Origin: Bacteroidaceae bacterium HV4-6-C5C
GTDB taxonomy: Bacteria; Bacteroidota; Bacteroidia; Bacteroidales; Bacteroidaceae
NCBI GenBank assembly: GCA_007896885.1
Contig: VOIU01000017.1
Location: 1-64,000 of the forward strand
Reading direction: 5' to 3'
DNA length: 64,000 bases
Part shown: in pieces, positions 23,960 to 32,992 of the stretch
Layout of the letters: each line of letters begins with the position of its first letter
How positions within the stretch are numbered: the stretch's first letter is position 1
Notes under the pieces: generated by a model
Databases searched by the model: none
The model's input: only the letters and a program-made list of their open reading frames with translations
What the model was told of the DNA's origin: nothing
Translations under genes and position numbers: made by a program

Positions 23960-25963
23960 ATGGAGAATAAATATCGGGTGCCTTTCAGCGCAATGGGAAT
24001 TGTATTGGCTATCGGCATCGTCTTCGGTGATATTGGTACATCGCCTCTTTATGTAATGCGCGCTGTAATCCATACTTTACCGGACGGACAATTAGCGAGA
24101 CCCGAGTATATTATGGGAGCAGTATCTTGCGTGATTTGGACATTAACCATCCTTACCACCTTAAAGTATGTTATTTTCACACTTAAAGCAGATAATAAAG
24201 GTGAAGGTGGAATTCTATCTTTATATGCTCTGATCCGTAAAAAATTCAAATGGGCCTTGTTCATTGCCGCAATAGGTGCTGCTATGTTGCTTGCCGACGG
24301 GGTAATCACTCCGGCGATGACGGTTACCTCAGCTGTAGAGGGGCTTGATGTACTAGTTCCTAATATGCAGACACTCTCCATCGCTTTAATCATTGTTATC
24401 GGTATCTTCTTACTCCAACCTTATGGTACGGGATCGTTAGGCAAATATTTCGGTCCGTTCATGTGCTTGTGGTTTATTATGATGGCGGTGGTAGGCTTAC
24501 TCCAATTAGCTCAGGACTGGAGTGTATTATTGGCATTCAATCCATATTATGCAATCCGATTTATTATTGAAGTCCCCGATGCACTTATCATAATGGGATC
24601 TATATTCCTCTGTACTACCGGTGCCGAAGCATTATATTCCGATTTAGGACACTGTGGATTAAAGAATATACGGGCAGCATGGATCTTCGTGAAGATAGCC
24701 TTGATCTTAAATTATCTGGGACAGGCTGCATGGATCATCAACCATCCCGAAAAAATCACTCACGGAACAAATCCTTTCTTCATGATGATGCCTCAGTGGT
24801 TTATCATTATAGGAGTATTAATGGCTACATCGGCTGCGATCATAGCGAGCCAAGCATTGATCAGCGGATCATACAGCGTGATCAGTGAAGCCATTTCCAT
24901 GAACTTATGGCCGCCAGTGAAGATAGAATATCCTACAACTATCAAGGGACAGATGTATATTCCGTCTGTCAATTATATGTTAATGATGCTCTGCCTCATG
25001 GTAATGGTGGTGCTGGGGTCTTCTACAAAAATGGAAGCAGCGTACGGACTTGCCATCACCATCAGTATGATGATGACATCAATCCTACTCTTCCTCTTCT
25101 TTATCAAAAACAACCGTCCGCTTTGGTTCAGCATTCCGGTGACGGTATTTTTCATCATTTTCGAGTTTACTTTCTTCATTGCCAACATGCAAAAATTCGG
25201 TCATGGTGGTTTCGTTCCGGTATTTATTGGTGGATTGGTATTCATTATAATGTACTCGTGGATAAAGGGAACATGGCTGAAAAAGAAATTCACCACATAC
25301 GATGTGGTAAATAAGAGCTATATCAATCAGATTGACAGAATAAGCAAAGACGAAAGCATACCTAAAACGGCAACCCATTTGGTATACATCACTAATGCAA
25401 AACGTAAAGACAATATAGAGAACAAGATTTCGTATTCGCTTTTTACCAAAACGCCTAAAAGGGCTGATACGTATTGGTTTATTAATATCCGCCGCACGGA
25501 CGAACCTTATGAATTCGGTTATGAGACTACGGTGTATGTACCTTGCAAGATTTTCCGACTCGATATCAGAGCCGGCTTCAAACTCGGAATCCACACCGAT
25601 AAATATGTCAACCTTATTGCCAACGATATGGAGCGTAAGGGAATGGTGGATTTATCATCACGCTACCCTTCACTACAAGGAGGAGAATATAACCATGGAG
25701 AATTCAAATACATGGTAGTAGGTCGTGTGATACGTAATATCAACATTAAGCCTATTCAGCAATTTACGCTGTTCTGTTATGATATCATTAAGCAGATAGC
25801 AACCTCCGACAAACAAATGTACGATTTGGATCCTTCGGTAGCTGTAGTAGAGACTGTACCTCTGTATAGAAAGGAACACACGGAAGAGGAATTGAAAAAC
25901 TTGCTGATGCAGGCCGACTTGAAGCAACAGATACACAATGAGCCTCAACCGGAGAAATTATAA
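23960..25963 (+). CDS. kup: Potassium uptake protein, KUP family
   Basis: Proton-coupled K+ importer of the inner membrane. 667 residues: about 12 membrane helices in the first 430, opening with the family hallmark VFGDIGTSPLYV and containing GEGGILSLYALI and LLADGVITPAMTVTSAVEG, then a soluble C-terminal domain of about 230 residues. Length and motifs are normal for Kup. Monocistronic, ending in an unusual multi-hairpin region. Confidence 0.93.
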   Translation: MENKYRVPFSAMGIVLAIGIVFGDIGTSPLYVMRAVIHTLPDGQLARPEYIMGAVSCVIWTLTILTTLKYVIFTLKADNKGEGGILSLYALIRKKFKWALFIAAIGAAMLLADGVITPAMTVTSAVEGLDVLVPNMQTLSIALIIVIGIFLLQPYGTGSLGKYFGPFMCLWFIMMAVVGLLQLAQDWSVLLAFNPYYAIRFIIEVPDALIIMGSIFLCTTGAEALYSDLGHCGLKNIRAAWIFVKIALILNYLGQAAWIINHPEKITHGTNPFFMMMPQWFIIIGVLMATSAAIIASQALISGSYSVISEAISMNLWPPVKIEYPTTIKGQMYIPSVNYMLMMLCLMVMVVLGSSTKMEAAYGLAITISMMMTSILLFLFFIKNNRPLWFSIPVTVFFIIFEFTFFIANMQKFGHGGFVPVFIGGLVFIIMYSWIKGTWLKKKFTTYDVVNKSYINQIDRISKDESIPKTATHLVYITNAKRKDNIENKISYSLFTKTPKRADTYWFINIRRTDEPYEFGYETTVYVPCKIFRLDIRAGFKLGIHTDKYVNLIANDMERKGMVDLSSRYPSLQGGEYNHGEFKYMVVGRVIRNINIKPIQQFTLFCYDIIKQIATSDKQMYDLDPSVAVVETVPLYRKEHTEEELKNLLMQADLKQQIHNEPQPEKL

Positions 25964-26001
25964 TCTACAAAAAGACACCATTTCTTTATTATAAAAGACA
26001 T

Positions 26002-26084
26002 GGTCTGTTGAATATAAACAGACCGTCAGTTAAGCTCCAACAGACCATCTGTTCGACCCCAACTGACGGTCTGTTTCTTTTTAT
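26002..26084 (+). terminator. Terminator with alternative hairpins after kup
   Basis: AACAGACCGTCAGTT (26017-26031) pairs perfectly over 15 bases with 26061-26075, followed by CTTTTT. The left arm can instead pair with GGTCTGTT at 26002-26009, and AACAGACCATCTGTT (26039-26053) folds on itself. GGTCTGTT/AACAGACC occurs four times. The words recur at 6935-6956. Confidence 0.7.
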
Positions 26085-26157
26085 TGCATTGTGGTATAAA
26101 GTAATTTTGATTATTACATGACAATCAGCACATTATCATGCTTCTATTCAACTAGAG

Positions 26158-27519
26158 CTAAAGCTTGTTTGCTTCTTTTCTCTTCATTTCGCGTAGCGCA
26201 TACGTCGTCAAAGGAATAGCAAGTAAGAAAGTCAGACTATCCGCTAGAGCTTGACAGACCTCAACTCCTTTCAATCCCCAAAAAGTAGGAAGAATAAGTA
26301 TAAGAGGGATGAAGAACAGTCCCTGACGAGCTGAAGAAAGTGTGGTAGCAGGAATAGGTTTCCGAATGGTTTGCAACATCATATTACTGATGATAATCCA
26401 TGATCCCAATGGATAAGTGATGAACTGCCAGCGTAACGCAGCAGCACCAACTGCGATAACATCCGGGTCGCCCTTGCGGAAGACAGCCACAATTTCCTCG
26501 GCATACCCCATGCCTGCCACTGCCAGTAACAACAAAAAGACAAACCCTACTTTAACGCAAAACCAGAAACCCTGCCGTACCCGCGCATATAGACCGGCAC
26601 CATAATTAAACCCGCATACAGGTTGAAATCCCTGTCCAAAACCTATCAGGGAAGCATTTATGAACATGGAGATGCGAGTCACAATAGACATCCCGGCAAT
26701 AGCGGCATCTCCATATCGCCCGGCAGCAACATTTAGAAAAATAGTAGCCACACTGGCGAGTCCCTGACGTGCCAATGAAGGAGTTCCTCCCCCAATGATT
26801 TCTTTTATAAAAGAGCGTGTGGGAGTAAAGTTCTTATATCGTATACGGATGTTTCCTCCTTTACCGGACATGCGGAACAGCAGCGTAAAGCTGAAAATCT
26901 GACTGATTACCGTGGCAATAGCCGCCCCTGATATACCTAGATCCAAAACAAATATCAGTATAGGAGCCAGAAAAACATTCATCACGGCACCGCTAACAAT
27001 ACCAATCATGGCGTACATGGCATTGCCCTGAAAACGGATCTGATTGTTTAGTACCAGCGAAGAAGTCATGAAAGGTGCTCCCAACAATATAATACCAAGA
27101 TACTTTTCGGTATAGGGTAAGATTGTAGGTGTCGATCCCAGCATTACAGACAGAGGAGTCAGAAAAACAAGACCTAACACGGAAAGAATGATGCCGGTGA
27201 AAAGAGCGAAGAAAAAACCAGTAGCGGCCATCTTCTCAGCCTTATCTGCTTCGTGAGCACCCAATTTACGTGAAATATAATTACCTGAACCATGTCCGAA
27301 GAAAAATCCGACAGCCTGAATAATGGACATGATTGAAAATACAATGCCTACAGCCGCAGTGGACTGGGTATTAATCTTACCCATGAAATAGGTATCCACC
27401 ATGACATAAAAAGAAGTCACCAACATGCTTATAATAGTGGGTACCGCCAATGAGATAATCAGACGGGGAACAGGAGTTGTAGTTAAATTTACATAGTTAC
27501 TCTCGGCAGAATGTTTCAT
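26158..27519 (-). CDS. MATE family multidrug efflux protein
   Basis: Sodium- or proton-driven exporter of the inner membrane with 12 predicted helices in two homologous halves (first half from about 20, second from about 250). The start MKHSAESNYV at 27519 is taken over the Met three codons upstream. Motifs such as STAAVGIVFSIMSIIQAVGFFFG and GFQPVCGFNYGA near the start of the second half are typical for MATE proteins. Ligand unknown. Single gene, convergent with kup. Confidence 0.85.
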   Translation of the reverse strand: MKHSAESNYVNLTTTPVPRLIISLAVPTIISMLVTSFYVMVDTYFMGKINTQSTAAVGIVFSIMSIIQAVGFFFGHGSGNYISRKLGAHEADKAEKMAATGFFFALFTGIILSVLGLVFLTPLSVMLGSTPTILPYTEKYLGIILLGAPFMTSSLVLNNQIRFQGNAMYAMIGIVSGAVMNVFLAPILIFVLDLGISGAAIATVISQIFSFTLLFRMSGKGGNIRIRYKNFTPTRSFIKEIIGGGTPSLARQGLASVATIFLNVAAGRYGDAAIAGMSIVTRISMFINASLIGFGQGFQPVCGFNYGAGLYARVRQGFWFCVKVGFVFLLLLAVAGMGYAEEIVAVFRKGDPDVIAVGAAALRWQFITYPLGSWIIISNMMLQTIRKPIPATTLSSARQGLFFIPLILILPTFWGLKGVEVCQALADSLTFLLAIPLTTYALREMKRKEANKL

Positions 27520-27901
27520 ACAAATCATTTTGATTAGCTAAAATCCCTGTCCATTGATCAACCGGAAACAATATGGGACAAGACGATTAAAACGCTTTAT
27601 GGAGAAAAAAATAATCTAAATTATACTTGGGAAAAAGGCTATTGAAAGCGAGTGCAAAATTCAATAAAATCCTCTAGATACACAAATAGGCATTGCGTAA
27701 ATTAACTGTTTTTGCACAATGAATTCCGGACATTTCGAAATTTGAACGTGCCAATACATCATGTTTCTGTCCTTTCAGATAGCAAACTACCTACCGGAAA
27801 GGAGTTTATACCGTGATTTAATACTATTTCGCAATTCATTTGATTCGTTTTCACAAAAAGCATTTACCTTTGCCAACGTGTTAAACAAAAAGATCTTTAA
27901 A
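27520..27901. other. Intergenic region with divergent leaders
   Basis: No gene. It carries the upstream regions of the MATE gene (minus) and the DUF1573 gene (plus), including TTTG (27839-27842), 22 bases and TACCTTTG (27865-27872), a good promoter match with slightly wide spacing. No repeats seen. Confidence 0.45.
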
Positions 27902-28297
27902 ATGAAAAAGCTCGTTTTTTATATGATGATGCTGGTTGCAAGCATCAGTTACGCTTCTGCACAAGGAAAAGCTGACATCAAGTTTGATAAAACAACTCAT
28001 GACTTCGGCACATTTTCCGAGAAAAATCCTGTAGTGAGCTGTGTCTTTACATTTACGAATGTAGGTGATGGTCCGTTGGTTATTCATCAGGCGGTAGCAT
28101 CATGTGGTTGCACTGTTCCCGAATATACTCAGGAACCGGTAATGCCTGGTAAGAGCGGAAAAATAAAAGTGACATACAATGGCACAGGTAAGTACCCTGG
28201 CTATTTTAAGAAGTCAATTACTCTGCGCACTAATGCCAAAACAGAAATGATGAGAATTTTCATAGAGGGGACAATGACCGATAAAGACGGAAAATAA
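27902..28297 (+). CDS. DUF1573 domain secreted protein
   Basis: 131 residues. A signal peptide, MKKLVFYMMMLVASISYASAQ, is followed by a single immunoglobulin-like DUF1573 domain: FDKTTHDFGTFSE, CVFTFTNVGDGPLVI, the hallmark ASCGCTVPEY, and GKYPGYFKKSITLRTNA. Function unknown; such proteins are abundant in Bacteroidetes and periplasmic or surface. The start at 27902 is chosen because the signal peptide begins there and the promoter box ends 30 bases before; the longer frame would include the promoter. Confidence 0.85.
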   Translation: MKKLVFYMMMLVASISYASAQGKADIKFDKTTHDFGTFSEKNPVVSCVFTFTNVGDGPLVIHQAVASCGCTVPEYTQEPVMPGKSGKIKVTYNGTGKYPGYFKKSITLRTNAKTEMMRIFIEGTMTDKDGK

Positions 28298-28339
28298 TTG
28301 CTCTTCCCACTGTTTTGATATAAATAATGGCAAATTATA

Positions 28340-28370
28340 AAAGGAGAATTTCACAGTTCTCCTTTTTTTT
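28340..28370 (+). terminator. Terminator after the DUF1573 gene
   Basis: AAAGGAGAA pairs with TTCTCCTTT around a 7-base loop and continues into a run of eight T. Confidence 0.85.
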
Positions 28371-28433
28371 ATTTCCTTTGAACTGGCTATTAGTCATTGC
28401 ATTAATCATACAACATAAACTGAAAGTAATTTT

Positions 28434-30425
28434 ATGAAACAAGAAGAAGAGAAAGTTACCGGCTTGCCGGAAAATGCCTTCCGCGAATTGAAACCGGGTG
28501 AAGTGTACAATCCCTTGATGAGCCCTGACAAGAAATATTCGGAGGTTAATATCTGGTCGGTATCATGGGGAATCGCCATGGCAATTCTTTTTTCTGCTGC
28601 GGCTGCATATCTGGGATTAAAAGTAGGGCAAGTGTTCGAAGCTGCCATCCCTATTGCCATTATTGCCGTAGGTGTATCCGGTGCCGCCAAACGCAAGAAT
28701 GCACTTGGTGAGAATGTCATTATCCAATCTATCGGCGCCAGTTCGGGAGTAATTGTAGCCGGAGCCATTTTCACTCTTCCTGCTTTATACATACTTCAAG
28801 AGGCTTATCCGGCGGAAATTACCGTCACTTTCGCTCAAGTCTTTATCAGCTCGTTATTGGGTGGTATATTGGGTATCCTCTTCCTCATTCCTTTCCGTAA
28901 ATATTTCGTGAGTGATATGCACGGTAAATATCCTTTTCCTGAAGCGACAGCCACCACACAGGTACTTGTATCGGGTGAAAAAGGCGGTAATCAGGCAAAA
29001 CCTCTTTTAATTGCAGGTATCATCGGAGGATTATACGATTTTATTGTAGCGACTTTCGGATGGTGGAATGAAAACTTCACCACCAGAGTATGTGGCATTG
29101 GAGAAGCATTGGCAGACAAAGCCAAACTGGTATTTAAGGTAAATACCGGCTCTGCAGTACTCGGTCTGGGATATATCGTCGGTTTAAAATATGCATCCAT
29201 TATCTGTGCAGGTTCTTTAGCTGTATGGTGGATCATCATTCCCGGTATGTCTTTTATTTGGGGCGATAGCGTACTGAACCAATGGAACCCCAGCATTACA
29301 GCTACCGTAGGCAGCATGGCTCCTGAAGAAATCTTCAAATATTATGCAAAGAGCATCGGTATAGGTGGTATTGCCATGGCAGGAGTTATCGGCATCATCA
29401 AATCATGGAGTATCATAAAGAGTGCAGTAGGCCTTGCTGCAAAAGAAATGAAAGGAAATAGCGCTATCGACGTACAGGTAAAGCGTACCCAGCGCGACTT
29501 GTCCATGAAGATCATCGCTATCGGTTCATTGCTCACCTTGTTGCTGATTATCCTGTTCTTCTACCTGGATGTGATGCAAGGTAACATTCTCCACACAATT
29601 GTTGCAGTTGTTTTAGTGGCCGGAATAGCTTTCTTGTTCACTACGGTAGCAGCCAATGCTATTGCAATTGTCGGAACCAATCCGGTATCGGGCATGACAC
29701 TGATGACGCTTATTCTTGCTTCGGTGGTTATGGTTGCCGTAGGTTTGAAAGGTCCTTCGGGAATGGTTGCAGCTTTGGTTATGGGTGGTGTGGTATGTAC
29801 GGCACTGTCAATGGCGGGAGGTTTTATAACCGACTTAAAAATAGGATATTGGTTGGGAACCACTCCTATGAAACAAGAGTCGTGGAAGTTCCTTGGAACT
29901 CTTGTTTCGGCAGCTACCGTAGGCGGCGTCATGATAATCCTCAACAAGACTTACGGCTTTACCAGCGGTCAGCTTTCGGCACCGCAAGCTAACGCCATGG
30001 CAGCGGTCATAGAGCCGTTGATGAACGGAGTCGGCGCACCATGGTTACTCTATGGCATTGGAGCTATAATTGCAATCTTACTTAACTTCTTAAAGATACC
30101 GGCACTTGCATTTGCACTGGGAATGTTCATCCCATTGGAACTGAATGTACCATTAGTTGTAGGTGGTGCCATCAACTGGTACGTTACTACCCGCAGTAAA
30201 GATGCAGCCCTTAATACGATCCGCGGCGAGAAGGGAACACTTCTTGCATCCGGATTCATTGCCGGTGGAGCACTTATGGGAGTGGTTAGCGCAGCACTAC
30301 GCTTCGGTGGAATAAATCTGGTCAATGAAGCGTGGGTAAGCAACAGCTGGTCGGAAGTTGTCGCTCTCGTGGCTTATATAGCACTCATCCTCTATTTCAT
30401 CAAAGCATCGATGAAAACAAAATAA
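28434..30425 (+). CDS. Oligopeptide transporter, OPT family
   Basis: Inner-membrane, proton-coupled transporter of the OPT family, 663 residues with about 16 hydrophobic segments. It shows AAAAYLGLKVGQVFEAAIPIAI near residue 60 and KYPFPEATATTQVL near 165, both conserved in bacterial OPT proteins. Substrate probably short peptides, although some members move metal chelates. An esterase gene follows 40 bases later and may share the transcript. Confidence 0.88.
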   Translation: MKQEEEKVTGLPENAFRELKPGEVYNPLMSPDKKYSEVNIWSVSWGIAMAILFSAAAAYLGLKVGQVFEAAIPIAIIAVGVSGAAKRKNALGENVIIQSIGASSGVIVAGAIFTLPALYILQEAYPAEITVTFAQVFISSLLGGILGILFLIPFRKYFVSDMHGKYPFPEATATTQVLVSGEKGGNQAKPLLIAGIIGGLYDFIVATFGWWNENFTTRVCGIGEALADKAKLVFKVNTGSAVLGLGYIVGLKYASIICAGSLAVWWIIIPGMSFIWGDSVLNQWNPSITATVGSMAPEEIFKYYAKSIGIGGIAMAGVIGIIKSWSIIKSAVGLAAKEMKGNSAIDVQVKRTQRDLSMKIIAIGSLLTLLLIILFFYLDVMQGNILHTIVAVVLVAGIAFLFTTVAANAIAIVGTNPVSGMTLMTLILASVVMVAVGLKGPSGMVAALVMGGVVCTALSMAGGFITDLKIGYWLGTTPMKQESWKFLGTLVSAATVGGVMIILNKTYGFTSGQLSAPQANAMAAVIEPLMNGVGAPWLLYGIGAIIAILLNFLKIPALAFALGMFIPLELNVPLVVGGAINWYVTTRSKDAALNTIRGEKGTLLASGFIAGGALMGVVSAALRFGGINLVNEAWVSNSWSEVVALVAYIALILYFIKASMKTK

Positions 30426-30465
30426 GAGGAAAATGCTTAAGATAGAAAAACCAAAATCAACTATC

Positions 30466-31344
30466 ATGATAAGAAAAATTCTAATTGTAGCAGCCTTAAT
30501 GATATCAACTGTGCTGTCGGCACAAAAGCCGACTGAAATTTTATTGTGGCCAAACGGAGCTCCGAATACCAACGGACTGAAAGGAGAACAGGAAGACCTT
30601 AACGGTGGACGTGTAGCAAACGTAGTCAACCCATCCATCACGGTTTATCGCCCTGCCAAGCCCAACGGAATAGCAATTATAATGTGTCCCGGAGGAGGCT
30701 ACGCACGTCTCGCAATGAGTCACGAAGGTCACGACATGGCTGCATGGATAAATACGATGGGAATTACTTATGTCGTATTGAAATATAGAATGCCTAACGG
30801 ACATAACGAGGTGCCATTATCCGATGCAGAGCAGGCTATCCGCTTGGTACGCCAACACGCAGCCGAATGGGGAGTCAATCCCGCTCGCGTGGGTATAATG
30901 GGAGCATCGGCTGGAGGACACTTGGCAGCCTCATTAGCTACGCTTTACACAAGCAAAGAGACCCGTCCCGATTTTGAAATCTTATTCTATCCGGTCATTT
31001 CGATGGTACAAGGCATTACTCACGCAGGCTCACGTGAAAATTTAATTGGTAGTAATCCGAGCAAAGAAATGGAACAACATTATTCGCTCGAACGCCAGGT
31101 CAATGCCAATACACCTCAGGCATTTATCATGCTTTCTTCCGATGACACCGCTGTCCCACCCGTTAATGGAATCAGTTATTTCCAGGCACTCCTCGACAAG
31201 AAAGTCCGTGCCACACTTCATGTTTATCCTACAGGGGGACACGGATGGGGTTTTAAGGATAGCTTCACCTACAAGCGCCAATGGACTGAAGAACTGGAAA
31301 AGTGGTTACGCGAAGGGCTGGTTTTTACAGATCAGAATAAATAA
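30466..31344 (+). CDS. Secreted alpha/beta hydrolase, acetylxylan-esterase-like
   Basis: 292 residues from MIRKILIVAALMISTVLSAQ, a clear signal peptide; a Met 11 codons upstream is less likely. The fold shows the oxyanion loop CPGGGYARL, the nucleophile elbow GASAGGHLA, the acid in SSDDTAVPP and the histidine in GGHGWGF, which together are a complete Ser-Asp-His triad. The family (BD-FAE/endo-xylanase-associated esterases) removes acyl groups from plant polysaccharides. No polysaccharide locus is adjacent, so its substrate is open. Confidence 0.8.
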   Translation: MIRKILIVAALMISTVLSAQKPTEILLWPNGAPNTNGLKGEQEDLNGGRVANVVNPSITVYRPAKPNGIAIIMCPGGGYARLAMSHEGHDMAAWINTMGITYVVLKYRMPNGHNEVPLSDAEQAIRLVRQHAAEWGVNPARVGIMGASAGGHLAASLATLYTSKETRPDFEILFYPVISMVQGITHAGSRENLIGSNPSKEMEQHYSLERQVNANTPQAFIMLSSDDTAVPPVNGISYFQALLDKKVRATLHVYPTGGHGWGFKDSFTYKRQWTEELEKWLREGLVFTDQNK

Positions 31345-31384
31345 GAATTCTCCAATATTAACGTTGGAATATAATGGTTTATGG

Positions 31385-31419
31385 AAAGGATGTAGTACAT
31401 TTGCTACATCCTTTTTTTA
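31385..31419 (+). terminator. Terminator after the esterase gene
   Basis: AAAGGATGTAG pairs with CTACATCCTTT, followed by T-run. Confidence 0.85.
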
Positions 31420-31443
31420 TACTCATTAATAACTTGAAGATCA

Positions 31444-32226
31444 ATGAAAACATTCACAACTATTCTGTTTAGTGCATTATGTTTTACAGTCGGCAATGTC
31501 CATGGACAAGATCATAAAAACGTAATGTTGAATAACGCCATTAGCTTTATGGACGTTCCTTATGTAGCTCATACGCTCGATGTTAATGACAACGAAGAAC
31601 TGGTAATCAATTGTGATGAAGTGGATTGCACCACATTCGTGGAATACGTGCTGGCTATGTCCCTCTCCCCTCTTGAAGACGGTCAGGTAGCAGAAGGTGA
31701 TTTTGCGAATAATCTTCAGAAAATCCGTTATCGTGACGGTAAGATTGACGGCTATACCTCACGCTTACATTATATTGCTGACTGGATAAACAATGGGGTT
31801 CGCGATGGTCTCATCCAGGATATCAGCGGAGCACGTTGTACCGATACACAGAAATTATCCATCTCATACATGTCCACTCACCCCCAATTGTACAAACAAT
31901 TAACTAATTCCCCCGGTAACGTGGCTAAAATGAAGAAGATTGAAAAGGCACTGAGTGGAAAAGAAATTCGTTATCTGCCAAAAGATAAATTACCTAACGA
32001 GGGATTACCTTGGATTAATGATGGTGATATCATTGCCATTACCACAAATACTCCCGGACTCGATGTGGCTCATTTGGGCATAGCCTTTTATGTAGATGGC
32101 AAACTTAGTCTGATACATGCTTCTTCTAAAGAAAAGAAAGTGGTCGTTTCAAATATAGCTCTATCACAAATGCTTAAGAACAATAATAGCTGGACGGGAA
32201 TCCGGGTATTACGCATGAAGCAATAG
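31444..32226 (+). CDS. DUF1460 N-acetylmuramoyl-L-alanine amidase-like protein
   Basis: 260 residues with a signal peptide (MKTFTTILFSALCFTVGNVHG). DUF1460 is a papain-like NlpC/P60-related fold; the likely catalytic cysteine lies in EVDCTTFVEY (about residue 60) and the histidine in LDVAHLGIAF (about 216). It is predicted to cut cell-wall peptides or related amides in the periplasm. Single gene between two terminators. Enzyme specificity is inferred from the family only. Confidence 0.8.
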   Translation: MKTFTTILFSALCFTVGNVHGQDHKNVMLNNAISFMDVPYVAHTLDVNDNEELVINCDEVDCTTFVEYVLAMSLSPLEDGQVAEGDFANNLQKIRYRDGKIDGYTSRLHYIADWINNGVRDGLIQDISGARCTDTQKLSISYMSTHPQLYKQLTNSPGNVAKMKKIEKALSGKEIRYLPKDKLPNEGLPWINDGDIIAITTNTPGLDVAHLGIAFYVDGKLSLIHASSKEKKVVVSNIALSQMLKNNNSWTGIRVLRMKQ

Positions 32227-32247
32227 ATATCTTATTATAATAATGCG

Positions 32248-32286
32248 CACAACTCCCGTCTGTATCACTTACAAACGGGAGTTGTG
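32248..32286. terminator. Bidirectional terminator hairpin
   Basis: CACAACTCCCGT (32248-32259) pairs perfectly with ACGGGAGTTGTG (32275-32286). It sits between convergent genes; T-runs are weak. Confidence 0.65.
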
Positions 32287-32297
32287 TCATATTAGCC

Positions 32298-32840
32298 TTA
32301 TTTCTCTATCCACTTTATAATTTTCTCCGAGAACGGATCTTCACGTGGCGGGACAAAATCAACCAACTGTCCTTTCTCGTCAATCATAAATTTTTGGAAG
32401 TTCCACTGTACAGGGGCTTCAAGCTTTCCATTCACAGCTTTCTCGGTCAGCCATTTATAAAGAGGAGCCTTGTTCTCTCCGACTACATCGATTTTGCTCA
32501 TCATCGGAAAGCTAACATCATATTTGTCAACACAGAACTGCTTGATTTCTTCATTCGTACCGGGCTCCTGACCATTGAAGTTATTTGCCGGAAAACCTAC
32601 GATCACGAAGTTTTTATCCTTGTACTTCTCATATAGCTGCTGTAGCTTTTCATATTGAGGTGTTAAACCACATTTAGAGGCAACATTTACCACTAAGACC
32701 TTCTTACCTTTCAAGGTAGCCAGATTAAATTCTTTGCCATCAATGTCGGTCACTTTAAAATCGTACAAAGAAGGCTTTTGCTGGGCAAACACTATGGTTG
32801 CCAGCATGCAAAACATAAAGAGAGAGAATAGCTTTTTCAT
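32298..32840 (-). CDS. Glutathione peroxidase-like thiol peroxidase
   Basis: 180 residues with an export signal (MKKLFSLFMFCMLATIVFA). Thioredoxin fold with the peroxidatic cysteine in NVASKCGLTPQY, glutamine in GFPANNFNGQEPG and WNFQKFMID, the classic GPx triad with Cys in place of selenocysteine. It reduces peroxides, probably with thioredoxin-type donors, in the periplasm. Monocistronic and probably part of oxygen-stress defence. Confidence 0.88.
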   Translation of the reverse strand: MKKLFSLFMFCMLATIVFAQQKPSLYDFKVTDIDGKEFNLATLKGKKVLVVNVASKCGLTPQYEKLQQLYEKYKDKNFVIVGFPANNFNGQEPGTNEEIKQFCVDKYDVSFPMMSKIDVVGENKAPLYKWLTEKAVNGKLEAPVQWNFQKFMIDEKGQLVDFVPPREDPFSEKIIKWIEK

Positions 32841-32992
32841 TTTTCTATTTTTTATTTCTCATAAGAAACAGATATACCACAGAAAAGGTTTAAGGCCCGA
32901 GAGTCATGGGAAACAAGCACACGACTTCTTCCTCCAATTGGCCGGGAAAGTTATAAAAGCAGCAACCCCAAAAGGTTATTCAATTTGAAGAT

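Noticed and set aside
23804-24073. Minus-strand frame over the kup start
   Set aside because: Antisense to the conserved kup N-terminus and promoter region, with no domain.
31396-31403. TACATTTG promoter-like box
   Set aside because: It is in the loop region of the terminator at 31385-31419 and has no -33 partner; chance match.
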